From Actinomyces sp. B33 (lineage in GTDB: Bacteria > Actinomycetota > Actinomycetes > Actinomycetales > Actinomycetaceae), in assembly GCF_028437565.1 (NCBI RefSeq), contig NZ_JAMRYR010000001.1, forward strand, positions 124,001 through 188,000: a stretch of DNA of 64,000 nucleotides, given 5' to 3'. Below the pieces are notes generated by a model, which worked only from the letters and a program-made list of their open reading frames with translations, searched no databases and was not told the DNA's origin. Position numbers and translations under genes: made by a program. Of this stretch, positions 49,322-59,192 are shown piece by piece. Each line of letters starts with the position of its first letter. Position 1 is the stretch's first letter.

Positions 49322-49792
49322 TCAGCCCTGCTCGCCCACACCGAACCGCTCCGCCACCGAGTCGAAGAACTGGAGCGTCGTCGACAGGGCGCAATGGCAC
49401 TGCTGCAGGAGCTGGGCATCAGTCGCCCCGAACTCGTAGTCGACGTTCACCTCGCCCATGACCCGCAGGCCCTCGTCCCCCCGACGGAAGTACGCCTTGG
49501 GCCACAGGTGGTCGCGGTTCCAATCCTCGACGTGGATCAGCAGATCCGCCTCATGCTCCGGCGCGACGACACGGGCCGAGAAGGCGACGATGTTGAGGAC
49601 CTCGTGCTGCTTCCCCGAGAATCGGAAGAAGAAGGCGTTCCCGCCCCAATTGCCCCCCAGATCCCCCTCCGAGTCGATCTCCCAGACCCACTCCTGCGAG
49701 TCGAACAGCAGCCCCAGGCGCTCCTGACTGATCGGACGCACCTCGTCGAACACCGGCTCCGGCTCTGGAGCCCTCTTCGAGAACCACCCCAT
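49322..49792 (-). CDS. YbjN-domain protein, second paralogue
   Basis: A 156-residue small cytoplasmic YbjN-family protein, with the typical alternating pattern WEIDSEGDLGGNWGGNAFFF and NRDHLWPKAYFR. YbjN proteins resemble type III secretion chaperones in fold, but their role in actinobacteria is unknown. It is encoded 14 bases after its paralogue and is about 40% similar to it by eye over the whole length. Confidence 0.85.
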   Translation of the reverse strand: MGWFSKRAPEPEPVFDEVRPISQERLGLLFDSQEWVWEIDSEGDLGGNWGGNAFFFRFSGKQHEVLNIVAFSARVVAPEHEADLLIHVEDWNRDHLWPKAYFRRGDEGLRVMGEVNVDYEFGATDAQLLQQCHCALSTTLQFFDSVAERFGVGEQG

Positions 49793-49806
49793 GAACGCGC
49801 CTCCCT

Positions 49807-50262
49807 TCAGTCCCCGACCTCGGCCGCCAAGGCCTCGTAGAAGCCGTTGGCCGTCCCGATCGCGCACCTGATCTGCTGGAGCAGCTGTTCGTCGGTCGCG
49901 CCATGCTCCCAATCGACCGTGTTCTCCGCGTAGATGCGGATCTCCCCGTTGTCCATGATCCGGTGATAGCACTTGGGCCACAGCCGGTCGTGGTTCCACT
50001 GGAGGAGGAACATCCGCACCCGTTCCAGGTCGTCGATCTCGACCGTGCGGTGCCACGACGACTGGATGTGGAGAATCTCCTTGTCCTTCCCCGTCAGGAG
50101 GAAGTAGAACTGCGAATCGTTCCACGTCCCGCCCAGATCCCCCTCGGAGTCGACAAACCACCGCCAGTCCTGCCCGCTGAGGATCTCCTTGAGGCGCTCC
50201 TGGGTGACCGGGGGCGTCGGCGCGGCCGGCGCGTCGGGCGCGGCGGGTGAGAACAGTCCCAT
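49807..50262 (-). CDS. YbjN-domain protein, first paralogue
   Basis: A 151-residue YbjN protein (MGLFSPAAPDAPAAP...; WRWFVDSEGDLGGTWNDSQFYF; NHDRLWPKCYHR). AGGAGGAG precedes the ATG. Both paralogues share the SEGDLGG core, the WPK motif and GATDxQLLQQ near the C-terminus, so they may form heterodimers. Confidence 0.85.
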   Translation of the reverse strand: MGLFSPAAPDAPAAPTPPVTQERLKEILSGQDWRWFVDSEGDLGGTWNDSQFYFLLTGKDKEILHIQSSWHRTVEIDDLERVRMFLLQWNHDRLWPKCYHRIMDNGEIRIYAENTVDWEHGATDEQLLQQIRCAIGTANGFYEALAAEVGD

Positions 50263-50321
50263 GGGCTCCTCCTGCGGTCGGACGGTCCTGCGATTCTAGG
50301 CGAGCGGAAAATACCCGGCAA

Positions 50322-51617
50322 TCACAGTCGGACCGGCAGCGGCACCGGCGTGCGGGGGCGGGCGGTGTTCGCCACGGCCCGCCGCAAAAGCTGCTCCAGG
50401 GGCCCGCGCTGACGGCCTCTCGCGTCCATCGACACACACAGGACGACCGTCGCCGCCCACACGCCCAGGCCGATGAGACCGCCCGTCGTCGAATGGATCG
50501 CCGTCACCCCGGCCAGCCCCAGTCCCGCGAAGATCACGGCGAAGCAAACCGTCTGGGCGATATAGGCCGTCATCGACCGCGTCCCGACCGACGCCAGGAC
50601 GCGGCGCATCCCGGTCAGCGGCGCCCCTCCGGGCCCGGCGACAAGGGCGAGCAGCGCGAGCCACGCGCACGCGCCAACCAGGCCGGAAGCGTGGAACAGG
50701 ATCGGCCCGGCGATAGCCAAGGGGCCGTCGAGGGCGCCGGCGTGGGCCATCGCGTAGGGGATCGCTCCGACGACTCCGACTCCCAGACCGCCGACTCCCA
50801 GGCCGGCGAGGAGACCGCGGTGCAGGTCGGGGCGGCTGAGCAGATCCGAGCAGGCGACACGCGCGCCGATGAACACCGCCGGCACCACCAGGGACGTCAG
50901 CACCGTCATCACCGTCGACACCGACCAGATCCCCAGCGAGACCAGAGGGAAGTACCAGGTGACCGTCAGATTCGAGGAAGAGGCGGACAGGGTCGACGGG
51001 TCGATCCCCAGGCCCTCGGCGATCCCCGAGTAGAGGAAGTACCCCTTGGAGTACAGCATGAGCATGGAGATCACCGCGACGACGATCCCCACGACCGTCA
51101 TCCACCCCCACCGCCTGCGCGTCATCAGCCCGGCGAAGAGGACGGCGACGAGGCCGTAGGCGCCGATGATGTCGCCGGCGAAGACGAGGGCGTGGACGGC
51201 TCCGAAGAAGATCATCCACCAGCCCCGACGGCGCACGAGGCGACGCGCGTCGTCCTCGGCCTCGGCCCGGACGGCCGCCTCCCACTGGGCGCGCACGTCA
51301 TCGGGCCACTGGGCGGACTCGGCCGGGTCGACAGCCGCCAGGGCGGCCTCGACGTCGCGCTCGATTCTCCGGGTCACCATGAGCATCAGGCCGAATCCGA
51401 AGAGGAGGGAGAACAGCGGATAGGCGCGCCGGTCGACGAGGGCCGCGCGGATCCCGAACCACCAGTGGTCGGCCGTCGTCGGATCCACCGAGTCCGGCAG
51501 GAGAGCCACCCAGAGGGGGACGTTCGCCAGGGCGATAAGCAGGAGCATGAACCCCCGGGCGACATCCGGCGCCGGGTAGCGCACAGAGGACGGGCCGGTG
51601 AAGGACAGGTACGACAT
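50322..51617 (-). CDS. DUF418 membrane protein
   Basis: A 431-residue protein with about ten predicted membrane helices: RYPAPDVARGFMLLLIALANVP at the start (the conserved R-D-x-x-RG of the family), YPLFSLLFGFG, and a C-terminal DUF418 domain containing GTRSMTAYIAQ and the hydrophobic tail. Members are related to acyltransferase-3-like heparan N-acetyltransferases, but the activity is unproven. The ATG at 51617 was chosen at the family N-terminus. Confidence 0.85.
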   Translation of the reverse strand: MSYLSFTGPSSVRYPAPDVARGFMLLLIALANVPLWVALLPDSVDPTTADHWWFGIRAALVDRRAYPLFSLLFGFGLMLMVTRRIERDVEAALAAVDPAESAQWPDDVRAQWEAAVRAEAEDDARRLVRRRGWWMIFFGAVHALVFAGDIIGAYGLVAVLFAGLMTRRRWGWMTVVGIVVAVISMLMLYSKGYFLYSGIAEGLGIDPSTLSASSSNLTVTWYFPLVSLGIWSVSTVMTVLTSLVVPAVFIGARVACSDLLSRPDLHRGLLAGLGVGGLGVGVVGAIPYAMAHAGALDGPLAIAGPILFHASGLVGACAWLALLALVAGPGGAPLTGMRRVLASVGTRSMTAYIAQTVCFAVIFAGLGLAGVTAIHSTTGGLIGLGVWAATVVLCVSMDARGRQRGPLEQLLRRAVANTARPRTPVPLPVRL

Positions 51618-51716
51618 GTCGTGCTTTCTCTCGGGCGGCGCGCACGCGCATGGGCCGCGCACGCATCGGCCGCCAGGGCCCGGACATCGGGTCCCGGCGG
51701 CCGTGCCGCGAACGGG

Positions 51717-52511
51717 TCAGTAGCGCAGGGGAGACTGCTGGAGGATCTGTCGTCGTCGCGAGTTCGCGCGGACGATGAGGATGATGCCGACGATCGTCAG
51801 GACCAGGCCGACGATTCCGGCGATGGTCCCCCACAGCATCGCGGACACGCCCGCGCTGGTCAGGTCGTCCACCCCGGTGCCCGTCATCGCGGTGAGCATG
51901 AAATCCCCCTCGCCCTGGCAGTCGAGGACGTACCGGCCAGGAGTCAGGTTGATGCCGATGAAGCCCTGCGACACGGAGCCCCCGCCCTCCAGGGCGACGG
52001 TCCCCGACGGGCCGGTCGCCTCGCACGAATAGACGTTGACGGTGCTGGTGCTGACGAGGAGGGTCCCGGACTCGTCGACGGTGACGGTCGAGTGGTTGGG
52101 GACGACCGTCGTGCTCTCGAGGAGGCCGCCGACTCCCCCGCCGATGCCGCCGAGGACCCCCATGAAGGCGGCGATCGGGGCGATAACGAGCATCGTGATG
52201 ATGCCGAGGACGAGGGTGATGACGCCGGGGACGCGGCTGGGCAGGGCGCTGGGAGCGGCGGGGGCCGACCACTGGCCCTGTCCTCCCGCGGGGGCGCCGT
52301 AGGGCGGGGTCGGGCCGGGCGCGGGTGCCGCCTGCTCGCCGGCGCCGGTGTACTGCGAGTAGGAGGGGGCGCTCTGACCGGCGACCTGGCCGTACTGGGG
52401 CCATGGGGACTGGGGGTCCGAGGGCCGGGGGGCGTCGGGGCCGGGCATGGGGGAGCCGGAGTCGGCGCGCTGGCCGTAACGAGGTTCGTCGGGGGGCGTG
52501 GGCGAAGTCAT
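51717..52511 (-). CDS. Membrane protein with Pro/Tyr-rich N-terminus
   Basis: A 264-residue protein. Residues 1-90 are low-complexity (Pro, Gln, Tyr, Gly), residues 95-125 a membrane helix, 130-215 an extracytoplasmic beta-rich region with two Cys (VYSCEATG and LDCQGEG) that may form a disulfide, and 225-250 a second helix followed by a basic C-terminus. GGAGGAACG precedes the ATG. No family is recognised. Confidence 0.7.
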   Translation of the reverse strand: MTSPTPPDEPRYGQRADSGSPMPGPDAPRPSDPQSPWPQYGQVAGQSAPSYSQYTGAGEQAAPAPGPTPPYGAPAGGQGQWSAPAAPSALPSRVPGVITLVLGIITMLVIAPIAAFMGVLGGIGGGVGGLLESTTVVPNHSTVTVDESGTLLVSTSTVNVYSCEATGPSGTVALEGGGSVSQGFIGINLTPGRYVLDCQGEGDFMLTAMTGTGVDDLTSAGVSAMLWGTIAGIVGLVLTIVGIILIVRANSRRRQILQQSPLRY

Positions 52512-52611
52512 CGTTCCTCCATCGGGCGTGGCCCCGGGGCGGGGCTCGTCATCCCTATCGTAATGGAGCACGCGAACGGCTCTATAGGAAAACCTTGTTC
52601 TCAGGGGATTT

Positions 52612-53352
52612 TCAGGGTCTCTGGGCGGCGGCGAGACGCTCGGCGCGCAGGGCGGCCACCCCGGGCACGTCGAGGGGGGCGAGGTCCGCGCCGACGGCTC
52701 GGGACAGGAGAAGATCGGCGAGGTGAGGGTTACGAGCGAGGACCGGCCCGTGCATGTAGGTCGCGATGATCGGGCCCTGGACGACCCCGTCGACCGGCAC
52801 CGCCCCATCGCCGGGTCCTTCGGGAGCCCCGTTGCCGACGCCGGACAGGACGCGCCCCAGCGGGCGGGCTCCCGGGCCGAGGGTGGTCGCGCCCCCGTGG
52901 TTCTCGAAACCCGTGAGCGGATCGTCCAGTCCGTCGATCAGGGGGTCGATGACGAGTTCGCCGATGATCCGCGCGCCCCTCGGGGAGGTGGTGATGTCGA
53001 GGGCGCCGAGACCCGAGACGCGCTCCCCGGAGGCGTCGCGGTACCAATGCCCGAGGATCTGCAGGGACGCGCAGATCGCCAGGAGGGGCCTGTCGGCGTC
53101 GAGGGCTCGGACGAGACCCGGGTCCGACCCGAGCTTGTCGGCGGCGACCGCCTGGGCGGCGTCCTCACCACCGCCCAGGGTGTAGAGGTCGAGGCCGTGG
53201 GGGATCGGGTCGGACAGCCCGACGCGGACGATGGTCGCGTCGATGCCGCGTCGTCGGGCGCGCTCGGCCAGGACGAGGGCGTTGCCGGTGTCCCCGTAGG
53301 TGCCGAGCACCTCGGGCAGGAGGACGCCGATGGCCAGGGTGGAGTCGTTCAT
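52612..53352 (-). CDS. gatD: Lipid II isoglutaminyl synthase, GatD glutaminase subunit
   Basis: A 246-residue class I glutamine amidotransferase of the CobB/CobQ type. The nucleophile is Cys94 (LLAICASLQILGHWY), and the catalytic His is about residue 201 (ATYMHGP). It supplies ammonia to MurT, which amidates the alpha-carboxyl of D-Glu in lipid II. The ATG overlaps the murT stop (ATGA region), so the subunits are made together. There is no membrane segment; it acts at the inner face of the membrane. Confidence 0.93.
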   Translation of the reverse strand: MNDSTLAIGVLLPEVLGTYGDTGNALVLAERARRRGIDATIVRVGLSDPIPHGLDLYTLGGGEDAAQAVAADKLGSDPGLVRALDADRPLLAICASLQILGHWYRDASGERVSGLGALDITTSPRGARIIGELVIDPLIDGLDDPLTGFENHGGATTLGPGARPLGRVLSGVGNGAPEGPGDGAVPVDGVVQGPIIATYMHGPVLARNPHLADLLLSRAVGADLAPLDVPGVAALRAERLAAAQRP

Positions 53353-54680
53353 CGTCCCGCTTTCGTCGGGCGCGCGTCGAGGAGGGCCTTGAAGTCGCGC
53401 AGCGCCGTGTAGTTGAGGAGCATTTCGACGCCGCCCGGCTCGCACCGGCGCAGGGCGTCCATCGGGGTGGCGGCGAGAGAGCAGGGGACTCCCGCGTATT
53501 CGAGGCGGACGGCGAGGTCGGCGCCTCGCTCGCCGCAGGCGACGACGCGACGGCGGTCGCCGAGGGCGGAGAAGTCGACGTCCCACAGCCACGAGAGGTC
53601 CTGGCCGTCGGGGACCTGGCCGTTGACGCCGATGACGACCTGGTCGACGCCGGGGTCGATCATCGTCATGGCCTCCTGCCATCCGGCGGGGTTCTTCGCG
53701 AGCATCATGCGGATCGTCCGGCCCTCGACATCGTGGGTGGCATAGCGCCCGGCGACCTCGCGGACGGCCCCGGCCCGGCGGGCGGCCTCGGCGGGGTCGG
53801 CTCCGAGGGCGACGGCCGCGGCGACGGCCTGGGCCGCGTTGCCGAGGTTGGCGCGCCCGGGCAGGGACAGGGCGAGGGGGACGACGACACCATCGGGCCC
53901 GTGGAGAACCGCGGTGGGGCCGGCGGCCCCGGACGGCGCGAGGACGACGTCGGAGAGCCACCAGTGGGGGTCGGGGCGCGAGGAGGGCTCGGGGAGGGGC
54001 TCTCCCTCGCGGGAGGCGACGACGTGCCACCCGTCCGCATCGCGCACGACCCTGCCGCCGCGCGGGTAGGCGGTGGCGTCCGCCCCCCAGCCGGCGCCGG
54101 CGGCGACCCAGACGACGCGCGGCGCCCGGCAGGCGGCCGAGACGATGAGGGGGTCGTCGCAGTTGGCGACGACGACGGCACCGGGGTGCTCCTCGACGGC
54201 GCGGCGCAGGCGCAGCTCGACAGAACCGATCTCCCCGACCCGGTCGAGCTGATCGCGCGAGAGGTTGAGGAGGACGAGGACGGCCGGGTTCACGTCGTGG
54301 GCGACGAGGGGCACGTGCATCTCGTCGACTTCGAGGGCTCCCAGGCGCGCGCCGGGGGAGTCCATGAGGGCGGTGACGACGCCGGAGGCCATGTTGTCCC
54401 CGTTGGTGTTCGAGGCCACGGGGCCGAGGCTCGAGAGGGCCGCGCGGGTCATGCGGGTCGTCGTCGACTTGCCGTTGGTGCCCGAGACGATGACGGATCG
54501 CACGGGCCGGGAGAGGTCGGCGAGGACGGCGGGGGCGAGGCGCTGGGCGATCTCGCCGCCGATCATGCCCCCGGAGCCGCGTCCGAGGGCGCGCGAGGCT
54601 GCGCGGGCGGCGTTGCCGACGGCGACGCCGATCCGGGTGCGCCACGGCAGGCGCGCGGGGGCCTGGGTTCGCTCGGTCAT
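53349..54680 (-). CDS. murT: Lipid II isoglutaminyl synthase, MurT ligase subunit
   Basis: A 443-residue Mur-ligase-like protein with Walker A VSGTNGKSTTTRM (residues 65-77), LNLSRDQLDRVGE and the DUF1727 C-terminal domain that binds GatD. The short ribbon usually holding four zinc-binding Cys is present in length (about residues 203-241, AYPRGGRVV... to DPHWWLSD) but has no Cys at all. The ATG at 54680 has TACCCT ending 7 bases upstream. The pair is essential in several Gram-positives. Confidence 0.93.
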   Translation of the reverse strand: MTERTQAPARLPWRTRIGVAVGNAARAASRALGRGSGGMIGGEIAQRLAPAVLADLSRPVRSVIVSGTNGKSTTTRMTRAALSSLGPVASNTNGDNMASGVVTALMDSPGARLGALEVDEMHVPLVAHDVNPAVLVLLNLSRDQLDRVGEIGSVELRLRRAVEEHPGAVVVANCDDPLIVSAACRAPRVVWVAAGAGWGADATAYPRGGRVVRDADGWHVVASREGEPLPEPSSRPDPHWWLSDVVLAPSGAAGPTAVLHGPDGVVVPLALSLPGRANLGNAAQAVAAAVALGADPAEAARRAGAVREVAGRYATHDVEGRTIRMMLAKNPAGWQEAMTMIDPGVDQVVIGVNGQVPDGQDLSWLWDVDFSALGDRRRVVACGERGADLAVRLEYAGVPCSLAATPMDALRRCEPGGVEMLLNYTALRDFKALLDARPTKAGR

Positions 54681-54986
54681 GGGGTTCAGGGTAACGCCCC
54701 CGGCCGTCTCCCCCCACCGGGAGGCTCCTCGTTCCCGAAGTCCGGGTTTCTGTGATGCGCTTGGCGCGCACTACGGCGGGGATGACCCTCGTTCCCGGCG
54801 GCCGGGCTACGGGCGCAGCCAAGAGAGCCGAGAACGGAATGCCGACGCGACCGACGGAGAAGACCACGCGCCGATACCCCCGCGTCGGGACCGGGCCCCG
54901 ACCACGCCGAGGGAGCGGGGCGACGCAGAGCACCGCGCACCTTGGGCGCGCACCGGTCCCCGCAGCGGATCGACAAGGCGAGACCG
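54681..54986. other. Intergenic region between murT and hspR
   Basis: About 306 bases. It holds the murT promoter at the left end (TTACCC region at 54688-54695). I see no gene and no clear terminator for the hspR operon. Confidence 0.4.
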
Positions 54987-55520
54987 TTAATCGACCGGTC
55001 GGACGGTGCCCTCGATGATGCGCACGCCCGACGGCCCGGCCTCGATGACGGCTCGGACCCGGCGGGTCGGCGGGTGGGACATCGGGCGCCACGGCTGCCA
55101 CACGGCGACCTCCCCGCCCTGGCCCCGATCGGCCCACGGGCGCTCCCCGCGGCGCATCGGCCGGACCTCGCCGGTGGGGGAGGCGGCGAACACCCGGTCG
55201 CGCCGCGCGTCCGCCTCGGCGATCCGGGCGCGCAGCCGCTCGCCCTCGGCCTCCAGGGCCTCGACCCGGCGCTGCAGGTCGAGGATCCGCCGGATGCCCT
55301 CGAGGTTGATCCCCTCCTCCTGGCTCATCCGTTGGATGTCCCGCAGGCGCTGGACATCGTGGCGCGTGTAGCGCCTCCCCCGGCCCTTCGCGCGGGCGGG
55401 CATGACGAGGCCGAGGCGGTCGTACTGGCGCAGGGTCTGCGGATGCATCCCGGCCAGCTCGGCCGCCACGGAGATGACGAAGGTCGTCTCCGCGTCCCCG
55501 GCTCCGCCCGCCCGCGCCAC
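54987..55520 (-). CDS. hspR: Heat-shock repressor HspR (MerR family)
   Basis: A 177-residue MerR-type regulator: FVISVAAELAGMHPQTLRQYDRLGLV helix-turn-helix, RRYTRHDVQRLRDIQ wing, then a coiled coil (VEALEAEGERLRARI). It represses its own operon and clpB through HAIR sites, with DnaK as co-repressor in Streptomyces. The GTG at 55520 begins 2 bases after the dnaJ stop. The C-terminal 60 residues are longer than in short HspR proteins. Confidence 0.95.
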   Translation of the reverse strand: MARAGGAGDAETTFVISVAAELAGMHPQTLRQYDRLGLVMPARAKGRGRRYTRHDVQRLRDIQRMSQEEGINLEGIRRILDLQRRVEALEAEGERLRARIAEADARRDRVFAASPTGEVRPMRRGERPWADRGQGGEVAVWQPWRPMSHPPTRRVRAVIEAGPSGVRIIEGTVRPVD

Positions 55521-55522
55521 GA

Positions 55523-56509
55523 TCAGACTCCCGCCCGTTCGCGCAGGCCGGCGCGGGGGTCGGCCTCGTCGAGGGATCGGGCGAGCTCCTCGACGGCCCT
55601 CTTCTGGTCGCGGCTCAACCCGGTGGGCACCGTGACGACGAGGTCGACGAGGAGGTCCCCGGCTTTCCTCTTGGGCAGGGCGAGGCCCCGTCCCCGGGCC
55701 CGCAGGACGGCGCCCGACTGGGTGCCGGCGGGCACTTTGAGGCGCACCGTCGTCCCGTCGAGGAGGGGCACGTCGATGGCGGTGCCGAGGGCCGCCTCGG
55801 CGAAGGTCACCGGGACGGTGATCCTCAGGTTGTCGCCGTCGCGGCGGAACACGGGGTGCTCCTCGACTCGGACGGTCACCTCGAGGTCGCCGGGCTTGCC
55901 GCCGTTGCGCCCGGGATGGCCCTTGCCGGCCAGGCGGATCTTCTGCCCGTCCTTGACGCCGGCGGGGATGCGGACCGTCAGGGTCGTCGAGTCGACGGTG
56001 ATCGACACGGCGGCCCCGTCGACGGCCTCCCGGAAGCGGATCGTCATCGAGGCGCGGCGGTCCTCGCCCTTGATCGGGCGGGGCCCCTGCTGGCCGAATC
56101 CGAAGCCGGCGCCCGGACCGGCGCCGGGGAATCCCTGCCCGGAGCCGAAGAGGCCGCCGAGGATGTCCTCGAATCCGGCGCCGCCGAAGTTGACGCGCGC
56201 CCCCTGGCCGCCGAAGGCCCCGAAGACGTCCTCGAAGCCGCCGCCGGATCCGGCGGAGAATCGGGCGCCCCCGCCGGCCATGGCGCGCAGCGCGTCGTAG
56301 CGGGCTCGCTGGTCCTTGTTCGACAGGACCGAGTACGCCTCGCCGATCTCCTTGAACTTCGCCTCCGCGGCGGCGTCCCCCGGGTTCTGGTCGGGGTGCC
56401 ATGTGCGCGCGAGCTTGCGGTAGGCCTTCTTGATGGCCGCGTCGTCCGCGTCCTTGGCGACCCCGAGGGTCGCGTAGAAGTCCTTGCCGAGCCAGTCCTG
56501 CTCACTCAC
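55523..56509 (-). CDS. dnaJ: DnaJ co-chaperone lacking the zinc-finger domain
   Basis: A 328-residue J-protein: J domain with HPD (TWHPDQNPG), Gly/Phe-rich linker (about residues 80-145), then the two beta-rich client-binding domains (DRRASMTIRFREAVDG...). The four CxxCxGxG repeats of type I DnaJ are absent, so it is a type II (CbpA/DnaJB-like) protein. The GTG at 56509 is the first codon. It lies between grpE and hspR on the same strand. Confidence 0.93.
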   Translation of the reverse strand: MSEQDWLGKDFYATLGVAKDADDAAIKKAYRKLARTWHPDQNPGDAAAEAKFKEIGEAYSVLSNKDQRARYDALRAMAGGGARFSAGSGGGFEDVFGAFGGQGARVNFGGAGFEDILGGLFGSGQGFPGAGPGAGFGFGQQGPRPIKGEDRRASMTIRFREAVDGAAVSITVDSTTLTVRIPAGVKDGQKIRLAGKGHPGRNGGKPGDLEVTVRVEEHPVFRRDGDNLRITVPVTFAEAALGTAIDVPLLDGTTVRLKVPAGTQSGAVLRARGRGLALPKRKAGDLLVDLVVTVPTGLSRDQKRAVEELARSLDEADPRAGLRERAGV

Positions 56510-56540
56510 CCGCGGTCACCTCCTTGCTGGTCGTCGCGCG

Positions 56541-57178
56541 TCATTCGGGGTTGTCGACCATGACCTTGGTCGCCCGCAGGACCCGGTCGCCGCGACGGTA
56601 GCCGGGCTGGAGGATCTGGGCGATGACGGGGTGGTCGACCTCCGCGCTGGTCTGGGCCATGAGCGCCTCGTGGAGCTGCGGGTCGAAGTCGTCGCCGACG
56701 GCGCCGAAGCGCTCGAGCCCGAAGCGGGAGGCGAGGGCGTCCTCGAGTTTGACGGCGATCGCCGCGAAGGGCCCGTCGGCGAGATCGCCGTGGGCACGCG
56801 CCGCGTCGATGTCGTCGAGGACGCCGATGAGGGCCTCGATGACCTCCGTCTGGCCGGCCTCGCGGTGGGCGGGGGCGGCCTCCTTGGAGCGGCGCACGTA
56901 GTTCGCGTACTCCTGCCCGAGGTTGTAGAGGTCGGCGTTGGCCCGGGCCAGCTGGTCCTCGATCTCGGCGATCCGGTTCAGGGCCGCGGCGAGATCGGAG
57001 TCCTCGACGTCGTCCTCGAAAGCGCTCATGTCGACGGGGTCGTCCTCGGGCGGGGCCGAGGGGCCGTCGGGCTCGACGACGCGCCGGTCGCCGTCCCCCG
57101 CCGGGACCGATCCCGCGGGATCGGTCCCGGCCGCGCCCTCGTCGGGTGCGGGCTCGAAGCCCTGGGAGTCCGTGTCGG

Positions 57179-57182
<4 letters not shown>
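56541..57182 (-). CDS. grpE: Nucleotide exchange factor GrpE
   Basis: A 213-residue GrpE with an acidic disordered N-terminus (to about residue 65), the dimeric coiled coil, and the C-terminal beta domain ([40 protein letters not shown]). It releases ADP from DnaK. The GTG overlaps the dnaK stop (GTGA). Confidence 0.95.
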
Positions 57183-59023
<1,841 letters not shown>

Positions 59024-59092
59024 GTGGATGGTCCTTTCCTCCCGGTCGGGGCGGGCCCCGGATCCGGCTCCCGTGCGGAGGATCCGCACTTC

Positions 59093-59113
59093 CTTGAGTC
59101 TGTTGCGCTCAAC
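59093..59113. promoter_or_regulatory. HAIR element 1 (HspR operator) of dnaK
   Basis: CTTGAGT-N7-GCTCAAC, 70 bases upstream of the dnaK start. Confidence 0.85.
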
Positions 59114-59156
59114 TCTAGAGCCGACCGATTACTCATGCAACCGGAGCAACCCTGAA

Positions 59157-59177
59157 CTTGAGTTCACCAGACTCAAC
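59157..59177. promoter_or_regulatory. HAIR element 2 (HspR operator) of dnaK
   Basis: CTTGAGT-N7-ACTCAAC, only one base off the HAIR consensus. It overlaps the end of the rarA spacer. Confidence 0.9.
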
Positions 59178-59192
59178 TCTCTGTGTCGCCGT

